This document shows, piece by piece, positions 50,944 to 60,299 of a DNA stretch of 64,000 nt; position 1 is the stretch's first letter, and every line of letters begins with the position of its first letter. Position numbers and translations under genes: made by a program. Origin of the DNA: Oceanospirillum sp048270425 (lineage in GTDB: Bacteria; Pseudomonadota; Gammaproteobacteria; Pseudomonadales; Halomonadaceae); the NCBI GenBank assembly GCA_048270425.1, contig JBLWSY010000001.1, positions 186,001-250,000 of the forward strand, given 5' to 3'. Below the pieces are notes generated by a model. That model searched no databases. It saw only the letters and a list, made by a program, of their open reading frames with translations, and was not told where the DNA came from.

Positions 50944-51503
50944 ACAAAACTGAGTTACTGACGTTAATTACCGATCCGATTAGTGATGATTATTTTCCGG
51001 GTCAGTTTCTTCTGGAGTGTCAAAGCCTGAAAGATCTGGAATATGTGGATGCGCTAACGTCTGAGCCAGCATCATTATTTGATTATAAGCAGGTGCTGCC
51101 TGCTGACTGGCACGCTTGGTTTGAAAACTATATTAATCTGAACCGTGTGGGTGCTTTTCCTTTTATCTGGCCTTTCAGACAGAGCATGATCGGCTTTGAT
51201 TTTAAAGCTGAGTTGGATGATTTTAAGTCAGAGGACACCTTTTTCTCGCTGGGTACTGACCCTGCCGGTGACTGGTTTGTTATGACGCAGCAAAACGGTT
51301 GTGAGGTCCATTTATGCGATCATCATATGTACCAACTGTATGATTTTTGGCTGAACCCAAATCATTTGCTGGCATGGGCGTTGCGCTCGGCTTTGGCGGA
51401 TGAAAACGAGTTCACGAAAGATGATGTACTGGCTTTCTGGAGCAATCGCGAGCACAAGCTGGAGAAAGTCACTATAGAACGAATAGCCGGGGATCTCAGC
51501 TAG
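50940..51503 (+). CDS. Hypothetical protein, possibly SMI1/KNR4-like
   Basis: A 187-residue soluble acidic protein. The centre (FFSLGTDPAGDWFVM, CEVHLCDHHMYQLYDFW) recalls the strand-loop pattern of SUKH/SMI1-type proteins, which include many immunity proteins, but the match is weak. Aromatic residues are frequent. It is coupled to the membrane protein upstream by a 4-base overlap and is followed after 13 bases by the acetyltransferase gene. Confidence 0.65.
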   Translation: MNKTELLTLITDPISDDYFPGQFLLECQSLKDLEYVDALTSEPASLFDYKQVLPADWHAWFENYINLNRVGAFPFIWPFRQSMIGFDFKAELDDFKSEDTFFSLGTDPAGDWFVMTQQNGCEVHLCDHHMYQLYDFWLNPNHLLAWALRSALADENEFTKDDVLAFWSNREHKLEKVTIERIAGDLS

Positions 51504-51516
51504 GCTGTAAGCGATT

Positions 51517-51981
51517 ATGAGCCATATTGAATTCCAGCATTTTGATCAGGTTGACCCTGACGCATTACTGGCGGTGGTGAATCAGGATTCACTCAGAACA
51601 CACCTGATCGATCATCCCTATTTTGACCGGGCGAGCCTTAAGGCGTGGATGGAATCCAAGATCGAACTGGACTCCCTTGATGGCTGTCGTATTCGTGCTG
51701 TGTCTGTTGATGGGGTATTGGCGGGTTGGTGCGGTATTCAGCCTGATGAGAGCGGTTTTGAGTTAGCGATTGTGATTTCTCAGGGCTTTTGGGGTGCGGG
51801 GATCTCAATTTTCCGGTCTCTGATGGCCTGGGCTGGTGAGATGGGGCATAAAGAAGTGGTTTTCCATCTGCTGGAAACCCGGCCGGAGTACAGGTCGTTA
51901 GCCAAAATAGCCAGTAAAGTTGAGCGAAGTGAGCAGTTGGGGCGCAGTTTTACAACCTACACTATCCCTGTGCAAGGCTGA
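51517..51981 (+). CDS. GNAT-family acetyltransferase
   Basis: A 154-residue protein with the general GNAT layout: strands at IRAVSVDGVLAGWCGI and FELAIVIS, then the acetyl-CoA loop QGFWGAGIS (a variant of the RxxGxG/A motif), a helix SLMAWAGEMG, and the closing strand KEVVFHLLETRPEY. It would transfer acetyl from acetyl-CoA to an amine; the substrate is unknown. It is the last gene of the operon. Confidence 0.78.
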   Translation: MSHIEFQHFDQVDPDALLAVVNQDSLRTHLIDHPYFDRASLKAWMESKIELDSLDGCRIRAVSVDGVLAGWCGIQPDESGFELAIVISQGFWGAGISIFRSLMAWAGEMGHKEVVFHLLETRPEYRSLAKIASKVERSEQLGRSFTTYTIPVQG

Positions 51982-52002
51982 CCTGCAGATTGGCTTATTG
52001 AA

Positions 52003-52039
52003 TAAAAAAATCCTCGGCCATTGATTAATGACCGGGGAT
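52003..52039 (-). terminator. Terminator of pyrC
   Basis: ATCCTCGGCCAT/ATGACCGGGGAT imperfect 12-bp stem with a 6-nt loop and A7 on the left, which is T7 on the minus strand; it follows the pyrC stop. It also lies downstream of the acetyltransferase gene. Confidence 0.72.
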
Positions 52040-52059
52040 CTCTGGAGCGGCGGATTAGA

Positions 52060-53094
52060 TTAATCCTGCAGCTTCCAGTGTACCTGCTGGCCTGCAAAGA
52101 AAGGCACAATCGGCTTGCCGTTCGGCAGTTCGATCTCATCCGGAATCGTCCAGTCTTCACGCACCAGAGTGATGGTGCCTTCATTGCGTGGCAGTCCGTA
52201 GAAGTCCGGGCCGTAGTGGCTGGCAAAACCTTCCAGTTTGTCCAGTGCGTCCAGCTCTTCAAACACGTGAGCGTACAGCTCGATGGCGCTCCATGCGCTG
52301 TAGCAACCGGCACAACCGCAGGCGTTTTCTTTCGCTTCTTTGGCGTGTGGCGCAGAGTCCGTTCCCAGGAAAAATTTCGGTGAACCGGATTTAACCACGG
52401 CGCGCAGCGCTTCCTGATGGGTGTTGCGCTTCAGAACCGGCAGGCAGAAGTTGTGCGGACGTACACCGCCCACCAGCAGGTCGTTACGGTTCAGCAGCAG
52501 GTGCTGAGGCGTAATGGTCGCGGCGATATTGTCACCGGCAGCCTGAACAAACTGAGCCGCATCCGAAGTGGTGATGTGCTCAAAAACAACCTTCAGATTT
52601 GGGAAGTTGTTAACGATGTGCACCATCTTTTGATCGATAAACTCTTTTTCACGATCAAAGATATCAATATGGTGATCGGTCACTTCGCCGTGAACCAGCA
52701 GCAACATGCCCTGTTCCTGCATCACTTCGAAGATAGGGTACATGGCTTCCAGCTGTTTTACTGCAGCAGCTGAGTTAGTGGTTGCACCAGCCGGATACAG
52801 CTTGGCAGCAACAATGCCAGCAGCTTTCGCGTCGATAATATCCTGCGCTGAAGTGTTGTTGGTGAGGAATAGTGTCACCAGCGGCTCAAAATCACTACCG
52901 GTAGGACGGGCATCCAGAATGCGCTGACGATAGGCCATCGCCATCTCGGTGTTGGTCACAGGAGGCACCAGATTCGGCATCACAATGGCGCGCTTAAAAC
53001 AGCGGGCGGTGGCTGGTACGGTTTCCGGCAGCATATCGCCATCACGCAGGTGCAGGTGCCAGTCGTCCGGGGTTTGAATCGTCAGAGTAGTCAT
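52060..53094 (-). CDS. pyrC: Dihydroorotase
   Basis: A 344-residue zinc enzyme that closes carbamoyl aspartate to dihydroorotate in pyrimidine synthesis. The class II motif set is present: DDWHLHLRDGD (metal His pair), MPNLVPPVTN, HGEV, HITTSDAAQFV, RNDLLVGGVRPHNFCLPVLK and GTDSAPHAKEAKE with the catalytic Asp. Its length and layout match E. coli PyrC. It is a single gene. Confidence 0.95.
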   Translation of the reverse strand: MTTLTIQTPDDWHLHLRDGDMLPETVPATARCFKRAIVMPNLVPPVTNTEMAMAYRQRILDARPTGSDFEPLVTLFLTNNTSAQDIIDAKAAGIVAAKLYPAGATTNSAAAVKQLEAMYPIFEVMQEQGMLLLVHGEVTDHHIDIFDREKEFIDQKMVHIVNNFPNLKVVFEHITTSDAAQFVQAAGDNIAATITPQHLLLNRNDLLVGGVRPHNFCLPVLKRNTHQEALRAVVKSGSPKFFLGTDSAPHAKEAKENACGCAGCYSAWSAIELYAHVFEELDALDKLEGFASHYGPDFYGLPRNEGTITLVREDWTIPDEIELPNGKPIVPFFAGQQVHWKLQD

Positions 53095-53274
53095 AAGCGT
53101 CTATCAACTCGATGGTGAGAGGATGAATAGGATGGACGTTATAATATAACATTCAAACGCTGATTGATATTTGCAAGCTGTTGAACTCCCATCGAATTTC
53201 CGCTTTGCCTTCGTTGTCTGATCTTATTAAAATCCTGACGCAATTACTCTATTTGTAGGTTGAAGGAAGTCCCG

Positions 53275-54243
53275 ATGCGTCAGCTTTCCCGCGTTACCCT
53301 GTTAGTAACCGTCTTGCTTTTGGCGGGCTGTAACAGTGATTTTGCTACCCTGACTTTTGGCGATAGGGTGAGTGATGGTCTTAATTATGAAACCGGTGAT
53401 CGGATTAAGCAGGTCTATCACGATGAAATAGGCCAGCTGCTCAAAGAGGTTGGAATCAAAGATGGCGCAGTACGCATTCTTGAAAACGAAGACGATAGTA
53501 CCCGCACGTCCTTGATTTTGACCACAGACAGATTCGGTGGCATCTCTGACGAGCAGAAAAAGCAGGTCGTTGAAGCGCTTAAGAAGCACATTGCAGATCG
53601 CAAAGAAACTCTGGGGGCTATTTTTACTCTGCAACGGGATCAGATGAGTCAAGATATGCGACGCTATGCGCTGGAGGATGCTGCAAACCTTGATCCTGAA
53701 TACAGCCTAAGACTTAAACCGGATGATGTTCTGATTGGTACTTCTTATGGGTTGCGGGATATGTTTGCTGCAGCAATGGAAGGCCGTAAAGACGCCACAT
53801 CTGAGGCGACATGCAGTGTTGCCTTAAAAGTATTGGCAAGCACTCCGTTCCGTAGCATAGATGTTGCATCGGAAGATGGTAGCCTGGCCAAAGTGAGTCT
53901 GACCCGTCTGTATAGCAGTCGCTATGGCATCTACCGGATTCCTGCTACCGTTACTCTGGATCAGCCCGAGCTACAGACCCGGCTTGATAACCGTGAGATT
54001 TTTCTCTCAACTCAGCTGAGTAATGGCGCTATGAGCCCTTTGGATAAGCGGCCTATGAGTCAAGTTGAGCTTTTCGTGGGATCTCTGGGAGAAATCACTC
54101 ATGAGAATGCTAAAGTCTCTTACTATGAGCATGCTCACCTGAAGCAACGTTGTCGCGATATGGCTGCGGGACTGGGACGACCATTCAGTTTCACCTTCGG
54201 CGACTCACTGGATCGCCTTGAGGCGGTCGCATTTTCTTACTAG
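53275..54243 (+). CDS. Lipoprotein of unknown function
   Basis: A 322-residue lipoprotein with signal MRQLSRVTLLVTVLLLAGC (Cys19). AGGAAG before ATG 53275 decides the start. The mature protein is soluble and mixed alpha/beta; I do not recognise a domain. A helical stretch GISDEQKKQVVEALKKHIADRKETLGAIF lies near residue 90, and the second half has strands around DNREIFLSTQLS. It is monocistronic and ended by a terminator. Confidence 0.75.
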   Translation: MRQLSRVTLLVTVLLLAGCNSDFATLTFGDRVSDGLNYETGDRIKQVYHDEIGQLLKEVGIKDGAVRILENEDDSTRTSLILTTDRFGGISDEQKKQVVEALKKHIADRKETLGAIFTLQRDQMSQDMRRYALEDAANLDPEYSLRLKPDDVLIGTSYGLRDMFAAAMEGRKDATSEATCSVALKVLASTPFRSIDVASEDGSLAKVSLTRLYSSRYGIYRIPATVTLDQPELQTRLDNREIFLSTQLSNGAMSPLDKRPMSQVELFVGSLGEITHENAKVSYYEHAHLKQRCRDMAAGLGRPFSFTFGDSLDRLEAVAFSY

Positions 54244-54268
54244 CTTTGAATGCTTAACAACATCCACG

Positions 54269-54329
54269 AAAAAGCCCGATAAAAACTGAGCCTAACGTTA
54301 GAGCGGCTCTTCATTTATCGGGCTTTTAC
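54269..54329. terminator. Bidirectional terminator
   Basis: AAAAGCCCGATAAA and TTTATCGGGCTTTT form a 14-bp stem, with a nested GAGCC/GGCTC hairpin inside the 30-nt loop. It lies between the convergent lipoprotein and iron-permease genes and provides A and T tracts on both sides. Confidence 0.88.
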
Positions 54330-54359
54330 GATCGGTTTTGGGGCTTCCAACCCTTTGTC

Positions 54360-56210
54360 TCAGCTGTTTTTATTTGGCTTGAGCAGATAGATGACTGCAA
54401 TGCCTGTCAATAGAGCCTGAAGCAGCAGGCTTTGCCAGATCGGATAGATGCCCAGAAGATCAACCTCCGGAAGCGCCAATACACCGGAGTGAAAGATGCC
54501 CGCTTCGTGAAGAGCTGCCATCCCTTTACCCGCCATAACAATAGCCAGCACCAGCATAAAGACAGCAGTACCGCCAAAGAACCATTTTAGTGGCAAGCGG
54601 GTACTCAGTTTGAGCAGAGCAAAGCCTGCTACCGCTAAAATTGCGACTCCGGATGCTAAACCTGAGCCGAAGTGTAGGGCGGCTACGCTACCTCCCTGTA
54701 TCCAGAGGGATTGATAGAAGAGTATCGTCTCGAACACTTCACGATACACCGCCAGAAATACCAGTGACACCAAAGCCCAGCGGGTTGAGCCTGACAACGC
54801 TTTGCCCACTTTCTCTTCGATGAACTTCTGCCACTGGTTGGCATTGGTTTTACTGTGCATCCAGAAGCCCATATAGAAGAGAATGCCAGCCGCAATCAGA
54901 GCCGTGCTACCTTCAGTGACCTCCCGGCTGGCTCCTGAGATATCGATCATCGAATTAGCGATAAACCAGGTGACGGCTCCCAGAGCCAGCGCGCCGATCC
55001 AGCCGCCGTGAACTGCACGGCGCAGCCCTTTTTGACCGGTCTTTTTGGCAACGGCCATAATCGCAGCAACGACCAATAGAGCCTCAAGACCTTCCCGCAG
55101 AATAATCAGTAAACTGAGGGTGAAGACGGCGGCGGGTGATAGCTGGGTGCTGCTCAGAACTCCCTTGGCCTGATCAATCAAGGTGTTCAGGCTGTCTACC
55201 TGAGTGCGGATCTCAGCATCAGACGTATCGCCTTTCAGTTGGCTGCGCAGACTGATCATCTGTTTCTCAATCTCAAGGCGTAGTGGCTTATCCACGGTAT
55301 CCAGTTGTTGTTCGACCAGTTCAAAGCCTTCCAGGTAAGCCGACACCGCCAGGGTATGGGCGGTTGTTCTGTCATCCAGATGACGGGTCACGCTGTTGAG
55401 GTAATCCTGAGCGATCTCCCAGGGTGACGCCGCTTTGGCGGAAAAAACGGCATCCGGATGCTGACGGAAGTACATCATCCAGCGGTTGCCCAGCTGTCCC
55501 ATGCTGTTTTGCAGGTCCTGAGGGGTAGAGGTGATCAGGCGCTTGATCTGATGGGGCTGCAGCAGCTCATCGGAGAAGGTATTGTCCACCGGTTGTGTCG
55601 CCAGCGAGCCGACATAAAACGCCAGATTCCATCGATCCTGAAGCGGTAGGTGGCCGTAGCTTTGCATCCCGGTTGCATCTACTCCGTGACTGATGGTGTT
55701 AAAGAGACCAAACAAACTGCGGGATTGGTAGCGTTCGCTATCGTGAAAGTCGGTCGGTGCGGGTGTCAGATTTTTGGCCAGCTCGCCATCACCAAAGCCC
55801 TGAGCGCCATGGCACTGAGTACAGTTTTCCCGATAAAGCTGGCGTCCATGATTTAAAGCGGGTGGTGACGCGGGCAGCTCAACCTGAGGCATTAATGCAA
55901 AGATCTTTTGGCGTAACCTGGCGGTTGTCTTTCGGATCTGAGCCGAATCAACTTTTGCGGCAACCTGTTCCGCCAGATGAAGAGCCTGCTGATTGAGGTT
56001 ATCGTTACGGTAACGTTTCGCCTCGGTGACAATAAGTTCTGAGAATTCGCTCATTTCGGCAAATTCATCGGCACTGATAATCTCGCCCTGAGCAACTGCA
56101 GCGCTGTAGTCTGCGCCAATATACTCAACCAGCTGAATCAGTTTGTCAGACGCAGCAGCGCTTTGTGCCAGGGATAATGTGCAAAGCAGGGCAAGGAGCC
56201 ACTTTTTCAT
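54360..56210 (-). CDS. Cytochrome c-FTR1 iron permease
   Basis: A 616-residue protein. ATG 56210 begins a signal peptide (MKKWLLALLCTLSLAQSAAAS). A periplasmic part contains a c-type heme site CTQCH (about 130-134) and a helical region; the C-terminal half is a seven-helix FTR1 permease with REGLE (about 372-376) and the second motif REVFE (490-494) that bind iron. Family members with this N-terminal cytochrome are thought to oxidise Fe(II) and import it, like the EfeUOB or FTR1-Fet3 systems but in one chain. A Fur-box-like sequence precedes it, so it should be induced by low iron. Confidence 0.9.
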   Translation of the reverse strand: MKKWLLALLCTLSLAQSAAASDKLIQLVEYIGADYSAAVAQGEIISADEFAEMSEFSELIVTEAKRYRNDNLNQQALHLAEQVAAKVDSAQIRKTTARLRQKIFALMPQVELPASPPALNHGRQLYRENCTQCHGAQGFGDGELAKNLTPAPTDFHDSERYQSRSLFGLFNTISHGVDATGMQSYGHLPLQDRWNLAFYVGSLATQPVDNTFSDELLQPHQIKRLITSTPQDLQNSMGQLGNRWMMYFRQHPDAVFSAKAASPWEIAQDYLNSVTRHLDDRTTAHTLAVSAYLEGFELVEQQLDTVDKPLRLEIEKQMISLRSQLKGDTSDAEIRTQVDSLNTLIDQAKGVLSSTQLSPAAVFTLSLLIILREGLEALLVVAAIMAVAKKTGQKGLRRAVHGGWIGALALGAVTWFIANSMIDISGASREVTEGSTALIAAGILFYMGFWMHSKTNANQWQKFIEEKVGKALSGSTRWALVSLVFLAVYREVFETILFYQSLWIQGGSVAALHFGSGLASGVAILAVAGFALLKLSTRLPLKWFFGGTAVFMLVLAIVMAGKGMAALHEAGIFHSGVLALPEVDLLGIYPIWQSLLLQALLTGIAVIYLLKPNKNS

Positions 56211-56227
56211 TGTCGGCCTCAATTTTA

Positions 56228-56256
56228 TGAGAATCATTATTGATTTGATTCTTATA
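56228..56256 (-). promoter_or_regulatory. Fur-box-like operator
   Basis: TGAGAATCATTATTG (56228-56242) agrees with 11 of 14 defined positions of the 7-1-7 Fur consensus TGATAATNATTATCA; GATTTGATTCTTAT beside it may form a second overlapping site. It lies 18 bp upstream of the FTR1 start. Confidence 0.65.
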
Positions 56257-56411
56257 TTGCAACAAAAACACCTATAAAACCAGGGGTTATAGCGGTGGCT
56301 GATTTAAAGCAGGCTGAATTTTGCGGCTTGACTAGGAGGCTGTTCCGGTCAGGGCATAATGATCGCTGGAGTGGCGGCGTCCTTGCCGTTGATAATGTTT
56401 AATCCCGGGGA

Positions 56412-56693
56412 TTAATCAAAAATACGATCACCCTGCTGATCAATTGTCTGTTTGGCTTTACGAATCATCTCTTTAGCACACTCATCTGCAGATGGAAGCG
56501 TATCGGCGCGGATAAAGGTGTGTACCTGTTCGCCTTTGGCAATCGTGCCATTGATGCGGAAGCCGTGCTCTTCGCGCACTGAGGCAGGGGTGATAAGGTA
56601 ATCACCGTAGGTTTCGGAGGGTTGTTCCTGAGGCGCTGCAGGTTTTTTTTCTCCGGCAGAAAACAGTGATTTCAGTGATGAAAACAGACTCAT
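56412..56693 (-). CDS. hlyU: HlyU-family protein
   Basis: A 93-residue protein. ATG 56693 is chosen because AAAGGTC lies before it and homologues begin MSLFSSLKSLF. The sequence ETYGDYLITPASVREEHGFRINGTIAK and FIRADTLPSADECAKEMIRKAKQTIDQQGDRIF matches the family annotated as HlyU transcriptional regulator. Note this family is unrelated to the ArsR-type HlyU of Vibrio haemolysin regulation, and its real role is uncertain. Confidence 0.83.
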   Translation of the reverse strand: MSLFSSLKSLFSAGEKKPAAPQEQPSETYGDYLITPASVREEHGFRINGTIAKGEQVHTFIRADTLPSADECAKEMIRKAKQTIDQQGDRIFD

Positions 56694-56869
56694 AAGCGAC
56701 CTTTTAGAGTTAGTTAGATTAGCGTTAATCAAATCAGGTTGAATTAACTGAGAGTGTATCTCAGTCATCACTCACAAGTGAAATAACATACTGATGCAGA
56801 AGCCTTTTGCTTAACAAAGGGCTTCCTGACTGACAAAATAACAGGATTACAACCGACTAGAGAATTTCC

Positions 56870-57529
56870 ATGAAACGTATCCGATCTGGGCTTAAAGTCA
56901 TATTACTGGCCGGGACATTACCTCTGCTTTCTGCCTGTCAAAGTACCTATTACTCTGCCATGGAGCAGGTGGGGGTACACAAGCGGGATATTCTGGTGGA
57001 TCGGGTCGATAACGCCAAAGAATCCCAGCAGGAAGCCCAGGAGCAGTTTAAATCCGCGCTGGATCAGTATCGTGCTGTAGTCAGTTTTAATGGCGGTGAG
57101 TTGGAAGAGCTTTATGATCGCCTAAACGCGGAATATGAAGACAGTGAAGCCGCAGCAGAAGATGTGCGAGAGCGTATCGAAAAAGTTGAAGACGTGGCCG
57201 AGGCTTTATTTGACGAGTGGGAAGAGGAGTTGAACCTGTATACCAGCACCAGCCTGCGTCGTCAGAGTGAGCGTCAGCTGAACGAGACCCGTAGCCGTTA
57301 CAAGAGTCTGATTCGTGCGATGAAGCGTGCTGAAGCCCGCATGCAGCCGGTGCTATCAGCGCTTCAGGACAACGTTCTGTTCCTGAAACATAACCTGAAT
57401 GCCCGTGCGGTCGGTGCGTTGAAAGGCGAGCTGGACGGTATCCGTCAGGATGTGGATCTGATGATCAAAGAGATGACCACTGCAATTCAGGAGTCCGACC
57501 GTTTTATTGCTGATATGAAGCAGGGCTAA
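56870..57529 (+). CDS. DUF2959 coiled-coil lipoprotein
   Basis: A 219-residue lipoprotein with signal MKRIRSGLKVILLAGTLPLLSAC (Cys23). The body is almost entirely helical coiled coil (KESQQEAQEQFKSALDQYRAVV and DSEAAAEDVRERIEKVEDV), matching DUF2959. The family is attached to the envelope in gammaproteobacteria and its function is unknown. A hairpin follows it. Confidence 0.87.
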   Translation: MKRIRSGLKVILLAGTLPLLSACQSTYYSAMEQVGVHKRDILVDRVDNAKESQQEAQEQFKSALDQYRAVVSFNGGELEELYDRLNAEYEDSEAAAEDVRERIEKVEDVAEALFDEWEEELNLYTSTSLRRQSERQLNETRSRYKSLIRAMKRAEARMQPVLSALQDNVLFLKHNLNARAVGALKGELDGIRQDVDLMIKEMTTAIQESDRFIADMKQG

Positions 57530-57542
57530 AGCTTTGCCGATA

Positions 57543-57573
57543 CCGTATCCGGACTTCCCCAGGCCGGATACGG
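57543..57573 (+). terminator. Hairpin after the DUF2959 gene
   Basis: CCGTATCCGG/CCGGATACGG 10-bp perfect stem with an 11-nt loop 13 bases after the stop. Only a weak T-rich stretch follows. Confidence 0.6.
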
Positions 57574-57685
57574 AATTTGGTTTGTCTTTTAGGTTCTCAG
57601 TGTTATCGCCCTGAAGACCGGTGACCTGCCATATTGGCTATCAGGCTCGGTAATCGCGCAATAACGATAAAAGGATGAACACTGT

Positions 57686-58723
57686 ATGACACTATTGATT
57701 GCATTTGCTGTGCTCTCCATCGGGGTTTCGCTGATCTGTTCCGTGCTTGAAGCCTCTCTTTTATCCATCACGCCCAGTTTTATTGCGAAACAAAAGAAAG
57801 ATCACCCCAAGCGTCACGCCAGTTTGCAGCGTCTGAAAGACCGAATTGATCAGCCATTGGCCGCTATTCTGACGCTAAACACATTTGCCCATACCGTTGG
57901 TGCCACCGGAGTGGGGGCTCAGGTGGCCCTTGTTTTTGGTGACAAATATCTGGGCGCAGCCTCTGCGGTTATGACCGTGCTGATTCTGGTGCTGTCTGAG
58001 ATTTTGCCTAAGTCCATTGGTGCTCGTTATTGGCGCAGTATCGCGCCATTCCTGCCTCCTATTTTGAACAGTCTGATCCTGCTGCTGCGTCCCTTTATCT
58101 GGTTATCAGATCAGATTATGAAACTGTTCCAGAATCAGACAGAAGGAGACGATCTAAGGGAGGAGATCAAAGCGTTGGCGACGTTGGGGCGGCAGATGGA
58201 CGAGCTGGATAAAGATGAGCAGCGTGTGATCGCTAATATCCTGGACCTGGATGATATTCACACTGGCCAGATTATGACGCCGCGAACCGTTTGCGAGTTT
58301 ATCCCGCCGGATCTGACGGTGGCAGAGTTTACCGAGCGGATCCGTTATGGCCGTTTTTCCCGCTATCCGGTTTTGGATAGTGACGAAGCTCCGTTGGGTA
58401 TGCTGTTCCGTTTTGACATGGTACACGCAGAACCGGGGCAAAGTGTGCGCGAGCACCTGAAGCCGGTCAAAGTGGTATCCGATAAACTGAGTGTTAAAGG
58501 TCTGATGGCACTGTTTTTAACGGAGCGTCAGCACCAGTTTCTGGTTTATGACGAGTATGGAAGCTGGCTGGGCTTGGTGACTATGGAGGATGTGATCGAG
58601 ACCATACTGGGCAAACCCATCATGGATGAAACCGACGATATTCCCAATATGCGCCGTTATGCCCGCAGGCGTTGGAAACATCGGCTGAAAAAGCTGGAGC
58701 AGTACGGCAGCAGTGACGAATAA
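57686..58723 (+). CDS. CNNM/CBS-domain membrane protein
   Basis: A 345-residue protein of the CNNM (DUF21) family, close to the so-called haemolysin/CorC group. It has three or four N-terminal membrane helices (to about residue 145), with SVLEASLLSITPSFI and LNTFAHTVGATGVGAQV typical of DUF21, and then two CBS domains (about 180-310, TPRTVCEF.., LVTMEDVIETILG). Members are linked to magnesium or cobalt efflux or tolerance. The short C-terminus lacks the CorC-HlyC transporter-associated domain. The convergent rhlE gene follows. Confidence 0.87.
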   Translation: MTLLIAFAVLSIGVSLICSVLEASLLSITPSFIAKQKKDHPKRHASLQRLKDRIDQPLAAILTLNTFAHTVGATGVGAQVALVFGDKYLGAASAVMTVLILVLSEILPKSIGARYWRSIAPFLPPILNSLILLLRPFIWLSDQIMKLFQNQTEGDDLREEIKALATLGRQMDELDKDEQRVIANILDLDDIHTGQIMTPRTVCEFIPPDLTVAEFTERIRYGRFSRYPVLDSDEAPLGMLFRFDMVHAEPGQSVREHLKPVKVVSDKLSVKGLMALFLTERQHQFLVYDEYGSWLGLVTMEDVIETILGKPIMDETDDIPNMRRYARRRWKHRLKKLEQYGSSDE

Positions 58724-58754
58724 ATCGGGTAGTTTTTACCTCCACCCGATTTAT
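58722..58754 (+). terminator. Terminator between the CNNM gene and rhlE
   Basis: AAATCGGGT/ACCCGATTT 9-bp stem with a 13-nt loop overlapping the CNNM stop codon. It could act in both directions. Confidence 0.65.
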
Positions 58755-58781
58755 ATGAAAGTGCTTCCGGGAGGGACTGTT

Positions 58782-60188
58782 TTATTTGCGGAATTTCGCC
58801 CATGGATCAGCAGGCTTACCTTCGTTGCTGTCTCTGCTACGGCGCTGTGGAGCCTGACCCTGGCGACGATTGTCTGAAGAACCCCGGCCATTTTCCTGAC
58901 GTGAACGGCTTTCCGGGCGCGAGCGGTTTTCAGGGCGCGTACCCTTGTCGCCTTCCGGAGTCTTGCGCTTAAAGCGTGGGCGATCCGCCTCATCTGCACC
59001 TGCGACTACTTTGCCGCTTTTCGGTACAAAGTTGAGCTTGGTGATCGGTACTTCTTTACGGGGTTCAAAGCCTTCTACCACGCGGCGTTCCAGCAGCTGA
59101 TTGATGCGGCTTTCGATGGCGATCAGGTTTTTAAAGTCATCTTTGGATACCAGAGAGATCGCTTCACCGGTGGCACCAGCCCGGCCGGTACGACCGATGC
59201 GGTGCACATAATCCTGAGATTCCTGGGGCAGATCGTAATTGACTACGCGGCTCAGCTGGTCGATATCGATACCACGGGCGGTCACATCTGTGGTCACCAG
59301 ATATTTCAGCTCACCGGATTTAAAAGCATCCAGCACGCGGGTGCGTTCTTTCTGGCTGCGGCCACTGTGGATGGTGTCGGCGATAATGCCGCGCTTTTCC
59401 AACTGAGAGGCCAGTTTGGCGGCTCCATGTTTGGTACGGATAAAGATCAGCGCCTGATCCCAGTTGTTTTCGGTAATCAGGTGGCTTAACAGGGCTGATT
59501 TGGTGTCTTTATCAACGGTGATGATCCACTGTTCAATTTTAGGCTCTGCCGCTGCGGTTTTTTCGATGCGGATCTCGACCGGCTGACTCAGTGCGGTATG
59601 AGCCAGACGACGAACGTCATCCGAAAGCGTAGCGGAGAACAGCAGGTTCTGACGCTGCTGGGGTAGGCGCTCGATAACTTTATTGATATCTGCGATAAAG
59701 CCCATATCCAGCATGCGGTCGGCTTCATCAAGGACAAAATACTCCAGCTCATCCAGCTGCACGGCACGTTGGTAGATCATATCGATCAGACGGCCGGGAG
59801 TGGCTACCAGAATATCAATACCATCAATCAGGGCTTCTTTCTGATCATCAATCTTGCTGCCACCAAACATCGCCATAGAGCGCACATTCAGGTGTTTGGC
59901 ATAGCTCTGAACGCTGGCTTCCACCTGAACGGCGAGTTCACGGGTTGGCACCAGAATCAGCGCCTGAATACGCTTGGCACGGACTTTCTTTTCCGGATCC
60001 AGCTTATGCAGAATCGGCAGAACAAAAGCGGCGGTTTTACCGGTACCGGTTTGTGCTGCTGCAATCAGGTCTTTTCCCGCAATAACCTGAGGAATCGCCT
60101 GCTGCTGAATCGGGGTTGGCGTGGTGTAACCCTGTTCAATGACCGCTTGAACAAGCGACTCGTTTAATCCTAATGTGGCAAATGGCAT
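58782..60188 (-). CDS. rhlE: DEAD-box RNA helicase RhlE
   Basis: A 468-residue ATP-dependent RNA helicase. Q motif GYTTPTPIQQQ, Walker A AQTGTGKT, DEAD box VLDEADRMLD, SAT, IFIRTKHGA, and the final HRIGRTGRAG are all intact. The C-terminus (from about 395) is an Arg/Ser/Asn-rich unstructured tail (RPENRSRPESRSRQE), usual for RhlE. It remodels ribosome assembly intermediates or RNase E complexes in relatives. It is a single gene. Confidence 0.94.
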   Translation of the reverse strand: MPFATLGLNESLVQAVIEQGYTTPTPIQQQAIPQVIAGKDLIAAAQTGTGKTAAFVLPILHKLDPEKKVRAKRIQALILVPTRELAVQVEASVQSYAKHLNVRSMAMFGGSKIDDQKEALIDGIDILVATPGRLIDMIYQRAVQLDELEYFVLDEADRMLDMGFIADINKVIERLPQQRQNLLFSATLSDDVRRLAHTALSQPVEIRIEKTAAAEPKIEQWIITVDKDTKSALLSHLITENNWDQALIFIRTKHGAAKLASQLEKRGIIADTIHSGRSQKERTRVLDAFKSGELKYLVTTDVTARGIDIDQLSRVVNYDLPQESQDYVHRIGRTGRAGATGEAISLVSKDDFKNLIAIESRINQLLERRVVEGFEPRKEVPITKLNFVPKSGKVVAGADEADRPRFKRKTPEGDKGTRPENRSRPESRSRQENGRGSSDNRRQGQAPQRRSRDSNEGKPADPWAKFRK

Positions 60189-60299
60189 GACGTTGATTGT
60201 CTCTGGTTTCAGGGTTATCGGGGAACGGAAAACAACTGTGCGGAAACAGAGTTAAGCCGTTTCCGCACAGGAAGATAAGGGGCGCGACTATAGCAGAAA

